Shown here: in pieces, positions 16,030 to 25,757 of the stretch | How the letters are laid out: each line of letters starts with the position of its first letter | Numbering within the stretch: position 1 is the stretch's first letter | Assembly (NCBI GenBank): GCA_026392015.1 | Contig: JAPLCW010000160.1 | Span: 1-56,202, forward strand | Origin: Candidatus Auribacterota bacterium | GTDB lineage: Bacteria; Auribacterota; Tritonobacteria; UBA1439 | Reading direction: 5' to 3' | Length of the DNA stretch: 56,202 nt | The notes under the pieces: generated by a model | The model's input: the letters and a program-made list of their open reading frames with translations, nothing else | Database searches by the model: none | What the model was told of the DNA's origin: nothing | Program-made: the position numbers and the translations under genes

Positions 16030-17781
16030 TTATTGAACCGGCACGCAATCCGGCCCGCCAAGGACAACAGTGCTTTGGAAGTAGTTGCTTCCCGAAAGCA
16101 ACAGCCTCCACACCCCGGCATCTTCCTCATACACGACCGGGTCCCATAATCCGTCCCCGTCATAATCCCCCGGCACGGGAATGGCACCCTGCCCGCCCAG
16201 TGTGGCCATTGTTCGACCCGGCTCCCCTTCGGATACGCCGACAATCCATTCACCCGTGGTCTCCCGGTATACCGCCACGTCTGCTGTTTCATCTCCGTCG
16301 TAGTAGCCGGGGACCGGCAGGCAACCGGGACCGCCAAACCTTACCGATGCGCGAGTGTTATCATCTCCCAAGAACGCGGCAGTCCAGAGCCCCGTGGATT
16401 CCTGATAGGTGGCCGGCTCTTCCATCCCGTCACTGTCGTAATATTCAGTCACCGGCACGCACCCCTGTCCCCCTATGGGCAGTGACGCCTGCGCATAGCC
16501 GAAGCTGGATAAGGCAGCGATCATATTCCCACTTGCGGCATCGTAGACCGCCCTGTCCGTGATCAGATCTCCATCGTAATCCGCGGCTGCGGCTGTAGAG
16601 CCGGGTCCGCCCAGGCTGTAAGAATATTGCGCATACTCACTCCCCGAGAGGAGCATGAGCCATGTTCCCGATGATTCCTGGTATAGCGCCGGATCGGAGA
16701 GCCCGTCTCCATCAAAATCTCCCGCGACCGGCACCGCCCCCGCCTCCGGCCCTGTGAATCTCCAGCTCCGGTCCCAGGTGCCGTCCGCCGATATCGCGCG
16801 CAGCGTTCCCGTGGACTCCTCGTACACCGCCAAGTCCGTGGCGCCGTCTCCGTTAAAATTATTCTTCGTCACCAGGGGGCCCTGGAGAATCTTCTTTACC
16901 TGGCTATCCTCATACGGCTGCGATGCCATGTCGACCAGCTCCCGCGTCCCGCCGACAATCTGCTTCTTCTGCAAGTCCCATGTGAGCGCCAGCTTGCTGA
17001 CATACCGTCCCTGCCACCCCGCCTTCATGAGCGAAACACCCGGCTTCTTTAAATACTGGTAAGTCGTCTTGTGCGAATGCCCCCCCACGATCAACTTGAT
17101 TCCGGGTATCGCGGAAGCGCTCTGCTGATCATCGGGATCGAGCTCATGCGTAACCAGCAGCACGATGTCCGCCTTCTGCTTCATCGCATTGACGGCCGCC
17201 ACGACCTTCCCGCTCCGCACGCTCGCGACGCTGAACGTGTTCTTGTCACTGCCCTTCAGATGCCAGCTGTGCGTGGAGATGGTTCCCACCATCCCGATCG
17301 AGACGTGATTGAACTTGATCAGCTTCTCGCTTAAGAGCGGGAGGGCGCAGGGAGACTTCTCGAGATTCGCCCCCATCACCGGGATATCCCACCGGTTGAT
17401 GAGGGTGGCGAGCTGGCTGACGCCGTGACAGACGTCGTGGTTCCCGATGGTGCAGAGATCGTAACCGATAACCGACATGATCCGGAACATCACGTTCCCT
17501 TTCGTGCCCAACTTATACAGGGAACCATTATTGGGATCGTCACTTGCGTAATCGCTGATCGCATCGCCGGTATCGATCGCTATCACATTATCATGCGTGC
17601 TCCTGAAATATTTTATATACGAGGAGATCCGCGCGAGGTATGTGGAGTGCTCGTGGATATCGCCGGTGTTGAGAATATACACGGTTGTGGTAGTGGCGAG
17701 CGCATACGAAGTATCGAGCGGAAATACACCGCAGAACAGCACGGGAATTGCGAGAAGCATGAATGCTATTCTGAATCGCAT
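16030..17781 (-). CDS. Secreted metallophosphatase (5'-nucleotidase-like) with six FG-GAP/VCBS-like repeats
   Basis: 583 residues. Signal peptide (about 1-29), then a calcineurin-like phosphatase domain (about 33-310) with NTGDIHEHS, AIDTGDAISD, TIGNHDVCHG and VGGHSHKTT, the metal-ligand motifs of UshA-type 5'-nucleotidases. The usual nucleotide-binding C-terminal domain is absent. Instead there are six repeats of about 45-50 residues with YDGDGxxDxAVYxExTG cores (starting near FNGDGATD, FDGDGLSD, YDGDLITD, YDSDGMEE, YDGDETAD, YDGDGLWD). The protein stops at GGPDCVPVQ, where a seventh unit would begin, as expected for a closing strand of a propeller. Possible Ca2+ sites in the DxDGDG loops. 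The substrate is uncertain. Confidence 0.8.
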   Translation of the reverse strand: MRFRIAFMLLAIPVLFCGVFPLDTSYALATTTTVYILNTGDIHEHSTYLARISSYIKYFRSTHDNVIAIDTGDAISDYASDDPNNGSLYKLGTKGNVMFRIMSVIGYDLCTIGNHDVCHGVSQLATLINRWDIPVMGANLEKSPCALPLLSEKLIKFNHVSIGMVGTISTHSWHLKGSDKNTFSVASVRSGKVVAAVNAMKQKADIVLLVTHELDPDDQQSASAIPGIKLIVGGHSHKTTYQYLKKPGVSLMKAGWQGRYVSKLALTWDLQKKQIVGGTRELVDMASQPYEDSQVKKILQGPLVTKNNFNGDGATDLAVYEESTGTLRAISADGTWDRSWRFTGPEAGAVPVAGDFDGDGLSDPALYQESSGTWLMLLSGSEYAQYSYSLGGPGSTAAAADYDGDLITDRAVYDAASGNMIAALSSFGYAQASLPIGGQGCVPVTEYYDSDGMEEPATYQESTGLWTAAFLGDDNTRASVRFGGPGCLPVPGYYDGDETADVAVYRETTGEWIVGVSEGEPGRTMATLGGQGAIPVPGDYDGDGLWDPVVYEEDAGVWRLLLSGSNYFQSTVVLGGPDCVPVQ

Positions 17782-17859
17782 AATTTCGGCTCCAAAGCTT
17801 ACTCACTATATGAATAACACACTTTATCATCTTTGTCAAATTTGCGGTCACCCAGTTAA

Positions 17860-18017
17860 TGGCTCAGTTTGAGTGACGTTGATTTGTAGGGGTTCGATAA
17901 ACCTGTCCTGAGCACTTCGGCTGCGCTCAGTATAAACTCAGCCGAAGGATCGAATCCGGGCGCGATAAATCGCGCCCCTACAACGAATAGTTATATTCTA
18001 CATGTAATTGAGACACT
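17860..18017. repeat. GGCTCA-ended palindromic repeat, copy 1
   Basis: Begins GGCTCAGTTTGAGTGAC and ends TAATTGAGACAC; inside are TTTGTAGGGGTTCGAT, a hairpin segment CACTTCGGCTGCGCTCAG and CGCGCCCCTACAA. Related copies: 36237-36421, 37971-38116, 40349-40536, 52785-52888, and a diverged one at 43926-44037. Confidence 0.7.
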
Positions 18018-18732
18018 ACCGACACCCAACATTCGAAGGGAACCGGCGATTTGCCTGTAGAGTCGTTGGTAACCAAAGTTCGAGAGTTTGATCTGTCCGG
18101 GACATTCAGCAAGATGTAGTCACAGAGGACGCAACGCGGCCGCTGGCCGCAACCAAATCCATCTGTGTGTATCTGTGTTATAGCTGTGTTCATCTGTGAT
18201 GCACATTGAAGCTTTAACGAGCACCACAGATACACACAGATAACTGCGGATGAACACAGATAAAGCACTACACTGCGAAACAAGGAGTTGCATATCTCGA
18301 TGTAGAAATTTTTGCCAAAAGAACAGATATTTTGACGTCAGTACTGCAGAGAACACCGATAAAATTCTATTCAGTGTCTACGCCGGTTACAATGGAGATT
18401 GAGCCACGGAAGAACACGGATGGATGCGGTAGTTTAAAGTTCAAGGAGGCGGTTTTCAGCTTTTAACATCAGGCTTTCTGTGCTTGTTTGAATCCGCGTA
18501 ATCAGCCTAATCCGCGGTTAAAACGTATAGCCACAAAGGGCACGGAGAGCACCGGGATACTGGCGCAATGACAAATACCAAAGCACAAATGACAAAATCG
18601 CCTGCGAGCGGTAAGCATTAAGCTATAAGCATAATGCTTACTGCTTACAGCTTACCGCTTAAAGCTGACTTGGGTCTCATTTTGTCATTTGTCATTCATC
18701 TGTGTTCATCTGTGCTGCACGTTGAAGGGAGG
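18018..18732. other. Repeat-filled gap without a gene
   Basis: Holds inverted stretches of the TCTGTGTTCATCTGTG type (about 18160-18262 and 18696-18726) and a hairpin element at 18567-18694. The arms of that hairpin include TGACAAAT/ATTTGTCA and an imperfect 26-bp inverted repeat, 18607-18632 with 18634-18659. No credible coding frame. Confidence 0.5.
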
Positions 18733-20097
18733 TCACACAAACATACCTGCTATCGTTCCCGTCATGCATGATGCGAGGACGCCGCCGAACATGGCCTTGA
18801 GGCCGAGCCTCGCAAGGTCGTGCCGACGGGAGGGCGCCATTCCGCCGATCCCTCCGATCTGTATCGCGATCGAACTGAAGTTGGCGAAGCCACAGAGTGC
18901 GTACGTGGCGATGACATAGCTCCTATGGTCGATCTTCACTCCCTGGGCGGTAAGGCTGGCGAGGTCGAGGTACGCCACGAACTCGTTGATGGCCAGCCGC
19001 TCTCCCATAAGCCGTCCGACAACCATGCAATCCTTCCACGGCACGCCCATCACCCAGGTGAACGGCGCGAAGAGGAGGCTTAACAGATACTGTAAGCTCA
19101 AATCCCAGTTCGTAGCGAAGAGCTTGTTGCAGAGGACGCCGAAGAGGTGGATTCCAAAATTGCACATGCTCACGAGGGCGATGAAGGCGAGCAGCATGCA
19201 TGCGACGTTAAGCGCAAGCTGCATGCCCGATGCTGCGCCGTTCGCCGCCGCGTCAATGATATTGGCGTTGGTCTTGGGGAGGTGTATCTTCACGCCCCCT
19301 CTCGTTTTGGGGATCTCCACTTCGGGGAAGATGAGCTTCGCCATCACTATCGCCGCGGGCGCCGACATGATGCTCGCGGTGAGAAGGTGCCCCGCGATGT
19401 CGGGGAAGTAGTCCTTGAGCATCCCCACATATGCCGCCATCACACCCCCGGCCACGGTCGCGAATCCGGCGCACATGACGCACATGATCTCCGAGTTCGT
19501 CATCTCTTCGATGAACGGCTTTACGCAAAGGGGGGCTTCGGTCTGCCCCAGGAAGATATTCGCCGAGGCGGAGAGCGTCTCGGCCCCGCTCGTGCGGAGG
19601 CAGCGCTCCATGATCCACGCTATGAAGGCGACAACCCGCTGCATGATGCCGAGATGATAGAGGACGGTCATCAGAGAAGAGAAGAAGATGATGGTGGGGA
19701 GAACAGAAAACGCGAAGTACGCCCCTGTTGTGGCCACATATCCCGATATCTCCTTCACAGGCATGTTCGACCCGCTCTCCCCCATGCCGAGGGGAACATT
19801 GTTGTTCACAAGGTTCCCGAAGAGGAACTTTGCCCCATCGGTGGTGAAGCTTAAGAGCTTGATGATGGCATCGTTCATCGCATTAAAAAAAGCCTCGCCC
19901 GGCGCCACCGGTAGGCCAAAAGCGTTTTTGACAAATTGGTTGAGCGGGCTGTTGGGGATTACAAGGAACGCGAAGATTACCTGGAGCGCTGTTCCCCACA
20001 GCACTATGCGGACGCTCACCCTCCGCTTGTTGTTGGACATGAGGTAGGCGATCCCCAAAATGACCAACGTGCCAATCAAGCTGATAAACTTATACAC
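18733..20097 (-). CDS. Concentrative nucleoside transporter (NupC/CNT family)
   Basis: About 454 residues, ten or so membrane segments. Family signs include NNNVPLGMGESG, GAYFAFSVLPTIIFFSSL, SANIFLGQTEAPLCVKPFI and MTNSEIMCVMCAGFATVAGG, the conserved CNT core around the nucleoside site. It imports nucleosides with H+ or Na+. The start is set at GTG 20097 (VYKFISLIG...) because AAGGAGG sits at 20104-20110; the longer open frame to 20127 would place that site inside the gene. The VIT-like gene ends 65 nt upstream on the same strand. Confidence 0.9.
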   Translation of the reverse strand: MYKFISLIGTLVILGIAYLMSNNKRRVSVRIVLWGTALQVIFAFLVIPNSPLNQFVKNAFGLPVAPGEAFFNAMNDAIIKLLSFTTDGAKFLFGNLVNNNVPLGMGESGSNMPVKEISGYVATTGAYFAFSVLPTIIFFSSLMTVLYHLGIMQRVVAFIAWIMERCLRTSGAETLSASANIFLGQTEAPLCVKPFIEEMTNSEIMCVMCAGFATVAGGVMAAYVGMLKDYFPDIAGHLLTASIMSAPAAIVMAKLIFPEVEIPKTRGGVKIHLPKTNANIIDAAANGAASGMQLALNVACMLLAFIALVSMCNFGIHLFGVLCNKLFATNWDLSLQYLLSLLFAPFTWVMGVPWKDCMVVGRLMGERLAINEFVAYLDLASLTAQGVKIDHRSYVIATYALCGFANFSSIAIQIGGIGGMAPSRRHDLARLGLKAMFGGVLASCMTGTIAGMFV

Positions 20098-20162
20098 GGC
20101 CTGCCTCCTTTTTGTTGGAAACAACAACCTGCATCTTGTGCGCCCTCATCGGGCAAGATGCC

Positions 20163-20639
20163 TCATGCACCCATTTTTCCAATCAGGTCGCCCACATAGT
20201 GAGTTATGGCGATCACTACCACAGCGATCAGCAGATGTTCGCCCACGCTTTTCCATGGACGTTCGCCCTTGGATCGGGCGATGGCATAGCTGAGAAGGGT
20301 CAGGGTAGCCAGACCCCATACAAGGCTGACCAGAATGGCAACGGAGAGAGAGAAATAAAGCACGGGGATGGCAAAAGTCAGCGCAAAAACGAATTTAGCG
20401 AAAAAAGTCGCTGCCGTTGCTCCCCATATCTGCCTGGCAGTATGGACATTCTCCGACTCCTCGGAAATGTGTATACCCAGGGCGTCCGAAAAGGCGTCGG
20501 CGATGGCGATTGTCAGAATGCCTCCCAGAACAACGATCCTGGAGTGCGTACCCGAATGCAGTCCGACCATAAGCCCCAGTGTTGTGATGACCGCCGAAGT
20601 CAGTCCAAACGACAGACCAATCCGCAACGAGTCTTTCAC
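20163..20639 (-). CDS. VIT1/CCC1-family metal transporter-like membrane protein
   Basis: 158 residues, four to five membrane segments. The N-terminal half (GLTSAVITTLGLMVGL, then GGILTIAIADAFSDALGI and HISEESE) follows the VIT1/CCC1 pattern, in which acidic residues of this segment bind Fe2+ or Mn2+. It is shorter than typical members and lacks the long cytoplasmic metal-binding loop, so metal transport is likely but not certain. The GTG start at 20639 has a G-rich stretch 6-8 nt upstream. It lies between the FAD-oxidase and nupC-like genes on the same strand. Confidence 0.7.
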   Translation of the reverse strand: MKDSLRIGLSFGLTSAVITTLGLMVGLHSGTHSRIVVLGGILTIAIADAFSDALGIHISEESENVHTARQIWGATAATFFAKFVFALTFAIPVLYFSLSVAILVSLVWGLATLTLLSYAIARSKGERPWKSVGEHLLIAVVVIAITHYVGDLIGKMGA

Positions 20640-20802
20640 CGATGTCCCCCCCCGTTATCCATGTGGCATACGGTCCGCTCCAAAACATACAGCCAATCAC
20701 TCACTCACGAGAATACCGAAGGTCTGTCGAAATCCAGTCCGGGATGCCGGCACCATAGAAGCACGTGCGGCTGTGCGGGATGGATGGCAAACCCACGCAT
20801 GC

Positions 20803-22455
20803 TCACACCAGTAACTCCTCGGGGAAGATATTGCCCCGGCTGAGGATGCCTTTGGGGTCGAGGATCCTCTTCACCGCGGCCATCTGGCGCATCCCCTCTT
20901 TCCCATAGAGGATTTCAAGATAGGGATGCTTTATTTTCCCTATTCCGTGCTCTGCGGAAACCGTCCCTCCGCACGCCACCGCTTTCTTTGCATATTCCCT
21001 GATGATCTTTTTTGCGCGCTCGATTTCCTGCTCTGTCCGCGGGAGAATATTCACGTGGAGGTGATGTTCGCCGATATGTCCGAAGATGGCATATTGAATT
21101 TTCGCATCCCGCAGCAGTTCCTTGTAAAAGGAGAGCATCTCCTCGAACTTTTCACCCGGCACCGCCATATCCGTGCCCAGCTTGTACACGGAGGGAAAGG
21201 CGCGCTTGTTCCGCGCGACGATCTCGTTCACCGCCTCGGGCACCGCGTGGCGGAGCGCCCGTATTTTCTCGCGCTCAGAAACCCTGGTTCCGCTCCAGGT
21301 GTTTTCCGTGGAGGAATGGTGCGCGGCAAGCACGCGATCCATCGCGGCGTATATCCCGTCCATATCTTCCTCGGTATATACCAGCTCGAGAAAAATGGCG
21401 GCCTTCGCATTCTTCGGGAGCGCGGGTATCGCGAATGCGCCGCGGGCGAGGGCCTTCTTCTCGCGCAGAATGTCGAGCGCGGACGAATCGAAATATTCGA
21501 ACACCAGGGCCGAGGGAAGGGCCTCCCGTGCGTTCTTGAAAAAGGAGACCGCATCCTCGTTCGAGGGGAAGAACGCCACGAGGCTCATTATATGGGGCGG
21601 CGTTTCAAGAACCGCAACCTCCACCTCGCTGATAACCCCCAGCGTCCCCTCGGCGCCGATAAACAGGTCGATCAGATCCATGCCGTCCCGGATGTAATAT
21701 CCCGCTGCGCTCTTGACCTCCGGCATGCGGTACGTGGGCAGAGGAACGGTGAGCGCGCTCCCATCGGTAAGGACAATCTCAAATGTCCTTTCCTTCGATG
21801 CGATGACTTCCCCGCGGCGAATGTTCAGCACATCGCCGTTCGCGAGAACCACGCTGAGCCCGCGCACATAATTGCGCGTCGGGCCATAGTGGTAACTCCG
21901 CTCGCCGGAGGCATTGGTGGCAAGGGTTCCCCCGATGCTTGCGCTCAGCTCCGTGGGATCGACCGGGTAGAAATAGTGGCGTTTTTCGCTCATGAACTCT
22001 TCCACAGCCTTCCGTTCCGCAGCCGCGAGGGATGAAATCACGCTCTTCAGGTCTTTCTTTTCGACCTTTTTATGGAGATCCTTGACCAGCAGACCGGGCT
22101 GAGTGCGGATGAACCATTCCCCTGCCCTTTCCCCCTTGCGGACACCGAGAATCCGGTCCATTTTCTCAAGCGAGAGGAGCGCTCCTTTCATGGGCACCGC
22201 GCCGCCCACTATGCCCGTGCGCCCCGCAGAAACCGTTATGGGGATCCCGCGTTCGTTCATCTTCTTGAGAAACGCAGCGATGTCGGACTCGCTCTTCGGA
22301 AACGCGATGAATCCGATCTTGCCTCCCGAGAGACGCGACTCGTCCTTCAGATAATCGGAGTAGTTTGCGGCGATTGCCTCCGCACCCTCGACCTCGACCC
22401 TGCGGGTGAGGCCGGGGAGCTCCCGGGCTTTTTCCGCATGAATTCTGTTTTTCAT
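20803..22455 (-). CDS. FAD-linked oxidase, GlcD/D-lactate dehydrogenase-like
   Basis: 550 residues. Flavoenzyme oxidising a 2-hydroxy acid such as D-lactate or glycolate. The FAD_binding_4 domain (about 40-260) has VSAGRTGIVGGAVP and IGGTLATNASGERSYHYGP. The C-terminal half ends in the family signature GTVSAEHGIGKIKHPYL with LDPKGILSRGNIFP. The start at 22455 overlaps the stop of the upstream LarA-like gene (ATGA), so the two are translationally coupled. The long N-terminal extension of the open frame overlaps that gene and is not used. Context points to lactate use: LarA racemises, this enzyme oxidises. Confidence 0.88.
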   Translation of the reverse strand: MKNRIHAEKARELPGLTRRVEVEGAEAIAANYSDYLKDESRLSGGKIGFIAFPKSESDIAAFLKKMNERGIPITVSAGRTGIVGGAVPMKGALLSLEKMDRILGVRKGERAGEWFIRTQPGLLVKDLHKKVEKKDLKSVISSLAAAERKAVEEFMSEKRHYFYPVDPTELSASIGGTLATNASGERSYHYGPTRNYVRGLSVVLANGDVLNIRRGEVIASKERTFEIVLTDGSALTVPLPTYRMPEVKSAAGYYIRDGMDLIDLFIGAEGTLGVISEVEVAVLETPPHIMSLVAFFPSNEDAVSFFKNAREALPSALVFEYFDSSALDILREKKALARGAFAIPALPKNAKAAIFLELVYTEEDMDGIYAAMDRVLAAHHSSTENTWSGTRVSEREKIRALRHAVPEAVNEIVARNKRAFPSVYKLGTDMAVPGEKFEEMLSFYKELLRDAKIQYAIFGHIGEHHLHVNILPRTEQEIERAKKIIREYAKKAVACGGTVSAEHGIGKIKHPYLEILYGKEGMRQMAAVKRILDPKGILSRGNIFPEELLV

Positions 22456-23843
22456 TGTGCCACCCTCACCACGTAGCCCGGATCGTCCATGACCGTGACG
22501 GTCTTCCCCGTGCAGAACTTCCTGACCCAGCTCTTCAACCGTGTATCCGCCGGCTCGCCTTCCCTTCCCCAGAATTCGAAGGGGAGTATCTTCTTGTCGT
22601 CGTCGCCCAGCCCGTCCTGGATGATGTGCAGATGCCCCCACCCCACATATTCCAGAATCCTGAAAAAGTCCACCGCCTTCTGCTTCCCTATCTTGAAATC
22701 CTTGCGTACGACGTCGAGGACCGCGAGCGTTCCCTTACGGATCGCCGCCTCATGGTTGTTCTCTCCCGCCATGGCGGCGGCCGCAACCTTCATCAGATTT
22801 TTGTATTCGGTGTTGCCGAAACCGTCCTGGCAGGGCACCGGGGCCATGATGTGGCCGCCGCGCGCAACCGCGGTGTATGCCGCGTGGATCGCCTTTCCCG
22901 CCTGGTAGAGGTTGATGCCGAGCGTCTGCGCTCCGGCGATCACCGCCTCGGGGCGTCGGGGAAGCGTGACGGTCCACACCTCGGCGAGCTTCTTCGCCGC
23001 GTCGCGATGGACCGCAAACGTCTCGCCACCCCTGAGATATACCATGTTTCCCCCGGGATCCATGACCGCCGCGAGGCAATACACCTCCGTCCCGCGCAGC
23101 GTGAGCGCCGCGACAGTGGCGCCGACTATCTTCTTCTTGCACTCGTAAACCGGGTTGCCGTCCAAGATACCGAGGGCGACATTGTCGGCAAAACCCTCGT
23201 CGTCGAACATGTGCAGGTGCTCCCAGGTAATGATCTCGTTGCTGGCCACTCCCGGGCAGAACGCCTTGGGCCCGCCGGCCACGCCGGCGAAGTAGTGATT
23301 GTCCATGTCGGTGAGAGCGATAACCAGGCCGGCTTCGACGACGTCGCGGCTTATCTCGAGGGGATGGCCTTCCACCTCTCCGACCTTCACCAGATTCTTC
23401 TTGCAGTCGTGAACGGCGATGCGGATGCGCGGGATCATCTCTTTCCCCACGATCGCCTCCATCTCCGGGGCCGTGGGCGCGCGGTGCGTCCCGGAGCATA
23501 CGACGGCCTTTATCTTTTCCGCCTGTATGCCGTAGTCACGCTGCAGCTTCTCCACGAGTATCGGAAGGAGCAGGCGCGTGTGGTAGTTGGGCCGGGTGTA
23601 ATCATCCACCATGATGGCAACATCGCCGCCGCGATAGCGATTCTTCACCAGCTCTCCCAGCGGCGTCATATCCCCAACGGGCTTCTCAAGCGCCGACGCG
23701 ATAGCGTCCGCCGGGTCCGTGATCGGCCTGCTCTTGGGCGGCATCACGAGCGGGAGGTACGCGCCTTGATCAATCCATTCCTGTGGTATGAATCCGGTCA
23801 AAACCTGATCGCCGTAACTCAGTGTGATATCGCTGCTCTTCAT
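22452..23843 (-). CDS. larA: LarA-like nickel-pincer 2-hydroxyacid racemase
   Basis: 463 residues. Lactate racemases use a covalently bound nickel-pincer nucleotide. The DUF2088 core has VDDYTRPNYHTR, CSGTHRAPT, DNHYFAGVAGGPKAFCPG and ITWEHLHMF. These supply the histidines and the lysine (in GGPKAF) that correspond to the residues of characterised LarA that act in catalysis or attach the cofactor. The start at ATG 23843 has GGAGG about 10 nt upstream. It forms an operon with the FAD-linked oxidase. No larB, larC or larE cofactor genes are in the window, so they would have to lie elsewhere; the substrate could be another hydroxyacid. Confidence 0.82.
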   Translation of the reverse strand: MKSSDITLSYGDQVLTGFIPQEWIDQGAYLPLVMPPKSRPITDPADAIASALEKPVGDMTPLGELVKNRYRGGDVAIMVDDYTRPNYHTRLLLPILVEKLQRDYGIQAEKIKAVVCSGTHRAPTAPEMEAIVGKEMIPRIRIAVHDCKKNLVKVGEVEGHPLEISRDVVEAGLVIALTDMDNHYFAGVAGGPKAFCPGVASNEIITWEHLHMFDDEGFADNVALGILDGNPVYECKKKIVGATVAALTLRGTEVYCLAAVMDPGGNMVYLRGGETFAVHRDAAKKLAEVWTVTLPRRPEAVIAGAQTLGINLYQAGKAIHAAYTAVARGGHIMAPVPCQDGFGNTEYKNLMKVAAAAMAGENNHEAAIRKGTLAVLDVVRKDFKIGKQKAVDFFRILEYVGWGHLHIIQDGLGDDDKKILPFEFWGREGEPADTRLKSWVRKFCTGKTVTVMDDPGYVVRVAQ

Positions 23844-23942
23844 CTTATTCACTCCTCCAAAAATATTTTAGGCACGCGTGTTATGCGCATCTCAAACCCA
23901 ATAGTACTCATGACGTATTTTTGTGATCGGCAAAAACAGAAG

Positions 23943-24254
23943 AGGTCACTGAACGTTTCGAACAACTATCTCATTGATATCTTAATCGCTATTCAGGACG
24001 CAGATGAACACAGATTACAACAGTAGTTAGGGGTTGGTAGTCAGGTATTAGGGAGAATGCTCTATTTCTGGGACATTATCCTTAGCACCCGGCTACTAAT
24101 ATCCAGCTACCATCTTTCAGTTCCACTTTCCCTAATCCCTACCTACTAGTCCCTAGCTACTGTCTGTAATCTGCGTTCATCTGCGCAAATCTGCGTCCAA
24201 AATTTCAGTATATTCACTGCCCTCAGTGGTTATGCCCATTTTTAATATGGGCAC
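23943..24254. repeat. Long composite repeat, copy 1
   Basis: About 310 bp matching, in inverted orientation, 44163-44487, and in direct orientation the start of 55951-56202. It includes GGTCACTGAACG, CTATTCAGGACGCAGATGAA, an inner palindromic part built of (C)TAGTTAGGGG/CCCTAACTA-like arms, and CTGCGCAAATCTGCGTCC. It fills the 23844-24287 gap; no gene is seen. Confidence 0.75.
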
Positions 24255-24287
24255 TCCGTGAATAATCCAGTCTAAATAGGAGTTCCC

Positions 24288-24944
24288 TTATTTCTGCCCG
24301 TTGCTCTTGCTTTTTCTATGGTGTTGCCAGAACTTGACCACTCCCGGCAGCACGGAAACAACGATAATCCCGAGAATGACCAGGGAAAAGTTATGCTTTA
24401 CCGCCGGCACATTCCCGAAATAATATCCGCCGATCACAAAAGCGGCAACCCATAAAAGGCCCCCGGTGACATTGTAGGCGAAAAAGCGGGGATATCTCAT
24501 TTTGCCCATGCCCGCCACAAAAGGGGCAAAAGTTCTTATGATTGGCATGAACCGCGCGATCACGATCGTCTTCGCGCCATGCTTCTCATAAAACCTGTGG
24601 GTACGGTCAAGATACTCCTTCTTGAAAATTCTGGAGTCGGGGTTTCGGAACATGCTCTCGCCAAATTTCTTCCCGACAGAGTAATTGACGCTGTCGCCAA
24701 TTATCGCCGCGAGACTAAGCGTGATAAAGAGCCACGAAAGATTAAATCCCCCGATCGCGGTGAGCGCGCCCGCGGCAAAAAGAAGGGAATCGCCGGGCAG
24801 AAACGGGGTGACCACCAAGCCCGTTTCCGCAAAGATGACAATGAAGAGGATCAGGTACGACCATGCCCCCCAGTCATGGATAACGGCGTTCAAATGCGTG
24901 TCAAGGTGCAAAAATATATCGATGCCCTGCGTGATTAATCCCAT
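24288..24944 (-). CDS. DedA family membrane protein
   Basis: 218 residues with five or so membrane segments. DedA/SNARE-associated family signs: FAETGLVVTPFLPGDSLLF, GDSVNYSVGKKFG, FYEKHGAKTIVIARFMPIIRTFAPFVAG and NVTGGLLWVAAFVIGGYYFG. Members flip undecaprenyl phosphate or phospholipids across the membrane. The conserved E-x-G and R-x(2)-P-x(2)-R positions are present. The start has AGGAGAG 2-8 nt upstream. A single-gene unit, downstream of the kdp operon on the same strand. Confidence 0.9.
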   Translation of the reverse strand: MGLITQGIDIFLHLDTHLNAVIHDWGAWSYLILFIVIFAETGLVVTPFLPGDSLLFAAGALTAIGGFNLSWLFITLSLAAIIGDSVNYSVGKKFGESMFRNPDSRIFKKEYLDRTHRFYEKHGAKTIVIARFMPIIRTFAPFVAGMGKMRYPRFFAYNVTGGLLWVAAFVIGGYYFGNVPAVKHNFSLVILGIIVVSVLPGVVKFWQHHRKSKSNGQK

Positions 24945-25058
24945 ATCTCTCCTCTCTCAGGAACCAGATGCCGATCCTGTAACGAACCTCGCTCTTGCCT
25001 TCGGGACGATCCGTTATGCTCTCCCTCTATGAAACTTTCATTGCGCCATTCAGATGGG

Positions 25059-25757
25059 TCAGATTTTTTCGGACATCATGCGATAGCCGATGCCGGGCTC
25101 GGTCTTGATGAGGCGCGGTTGTGTCGCATCCGCTTCAATTTTTTTGCGAAGATGGTTCATATACACGCGCAAGTATTGAGAACGATCTTCGGCATGGGGG
25201 CCCCAGACTTCGCGCAACAACTGGCGGTGCGTCACAATTCTCCCCTCATGCTGAGTCAGCACACGAAGCAGAGTGTATTCTGTCGCCGTAAGATGAACCT
25301 CCTTGCCATTCACCATCACTTTGCGGGAGAGAAAATCAATGCGCAATTGTCCGGACTCAAATACAGGCTCTTCCGGCTCCACCGGCGAACGCCGGAGGAT
25401 CACCCGCATGCGCGCCACCAACTCACCGGGATGGAAAGGCTTGGTCAGATAATCATCCGCACCAAGGTCCAATGCGGCGACCTTCTCCTGCACATCCTGC
25501 CTTACGGAGAGAATCAAAACCGGAACCTTGCTCCATTCCCGGAGGCGCCTGAGCAGTTCGATGCCTTCCATGTCCGGCAAGCCCAGATCGAGAATAATCA
25601 CATCGGGGCGCCGGTACACCGCGGCGGTCAGCCCCTCCTGCCCGGATTTGGCTTCATATACCGCATAGCCTTCCTCTTCAAGCGCGAATCGAAGAAGTCG
25701 CCGAATCTGGATTTCATCGTCAATGACAAGCACCGCCGGTCTGTTCTTCGCCGTCAT
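25059..25757 (-). CDS. kdpE: KdpE response regulator
   Basis: 232 residues. OmpR-type regulator of the K+ uptake operon. The receiver domain (about 8-120) has the acidic pocket (VIDDEIQ), the phospho-acceptor Asp in VIILDLGLPDMEGIELL and the Lys in DYLTKPFHPGEL. The winged-helix domain (about 130-228) includes LTATEYTLLRVLTQHEGR and the end RLIKTEPGIGYRM. Its start overlaps the kdpD stop by 4 nt, and it is the last gene of kdpABCDE. Confidence 0.95.
   Translation of the reverse strand: MTAKNRPAVLVIDDEIQIRRLLRFALEEEGYAVYEAKSGQEGLTAAVYRRPDVIILDLGLPDMEGIELLRRLREWSKVPVLILSVRQDVQEKVAALDLGADDYLTKPFHPGELVARMRVILRRSPVEPEEPVFESGQLRIDFLSRKVMVNGKEVHLTATEYTLLRVLTQHEGRIVTHRQLLREVWGPHAEDRSQYLRVYMNHLRKKIEADATQPRLIKTEPGIGYRMMSEKI

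Noticed and set aside
22455..24026. A long plus-strand frame (523 codons)
   Set aside because: Antisense shadow of the larA-like gene; rich in Arg, His and Asp, without domains.
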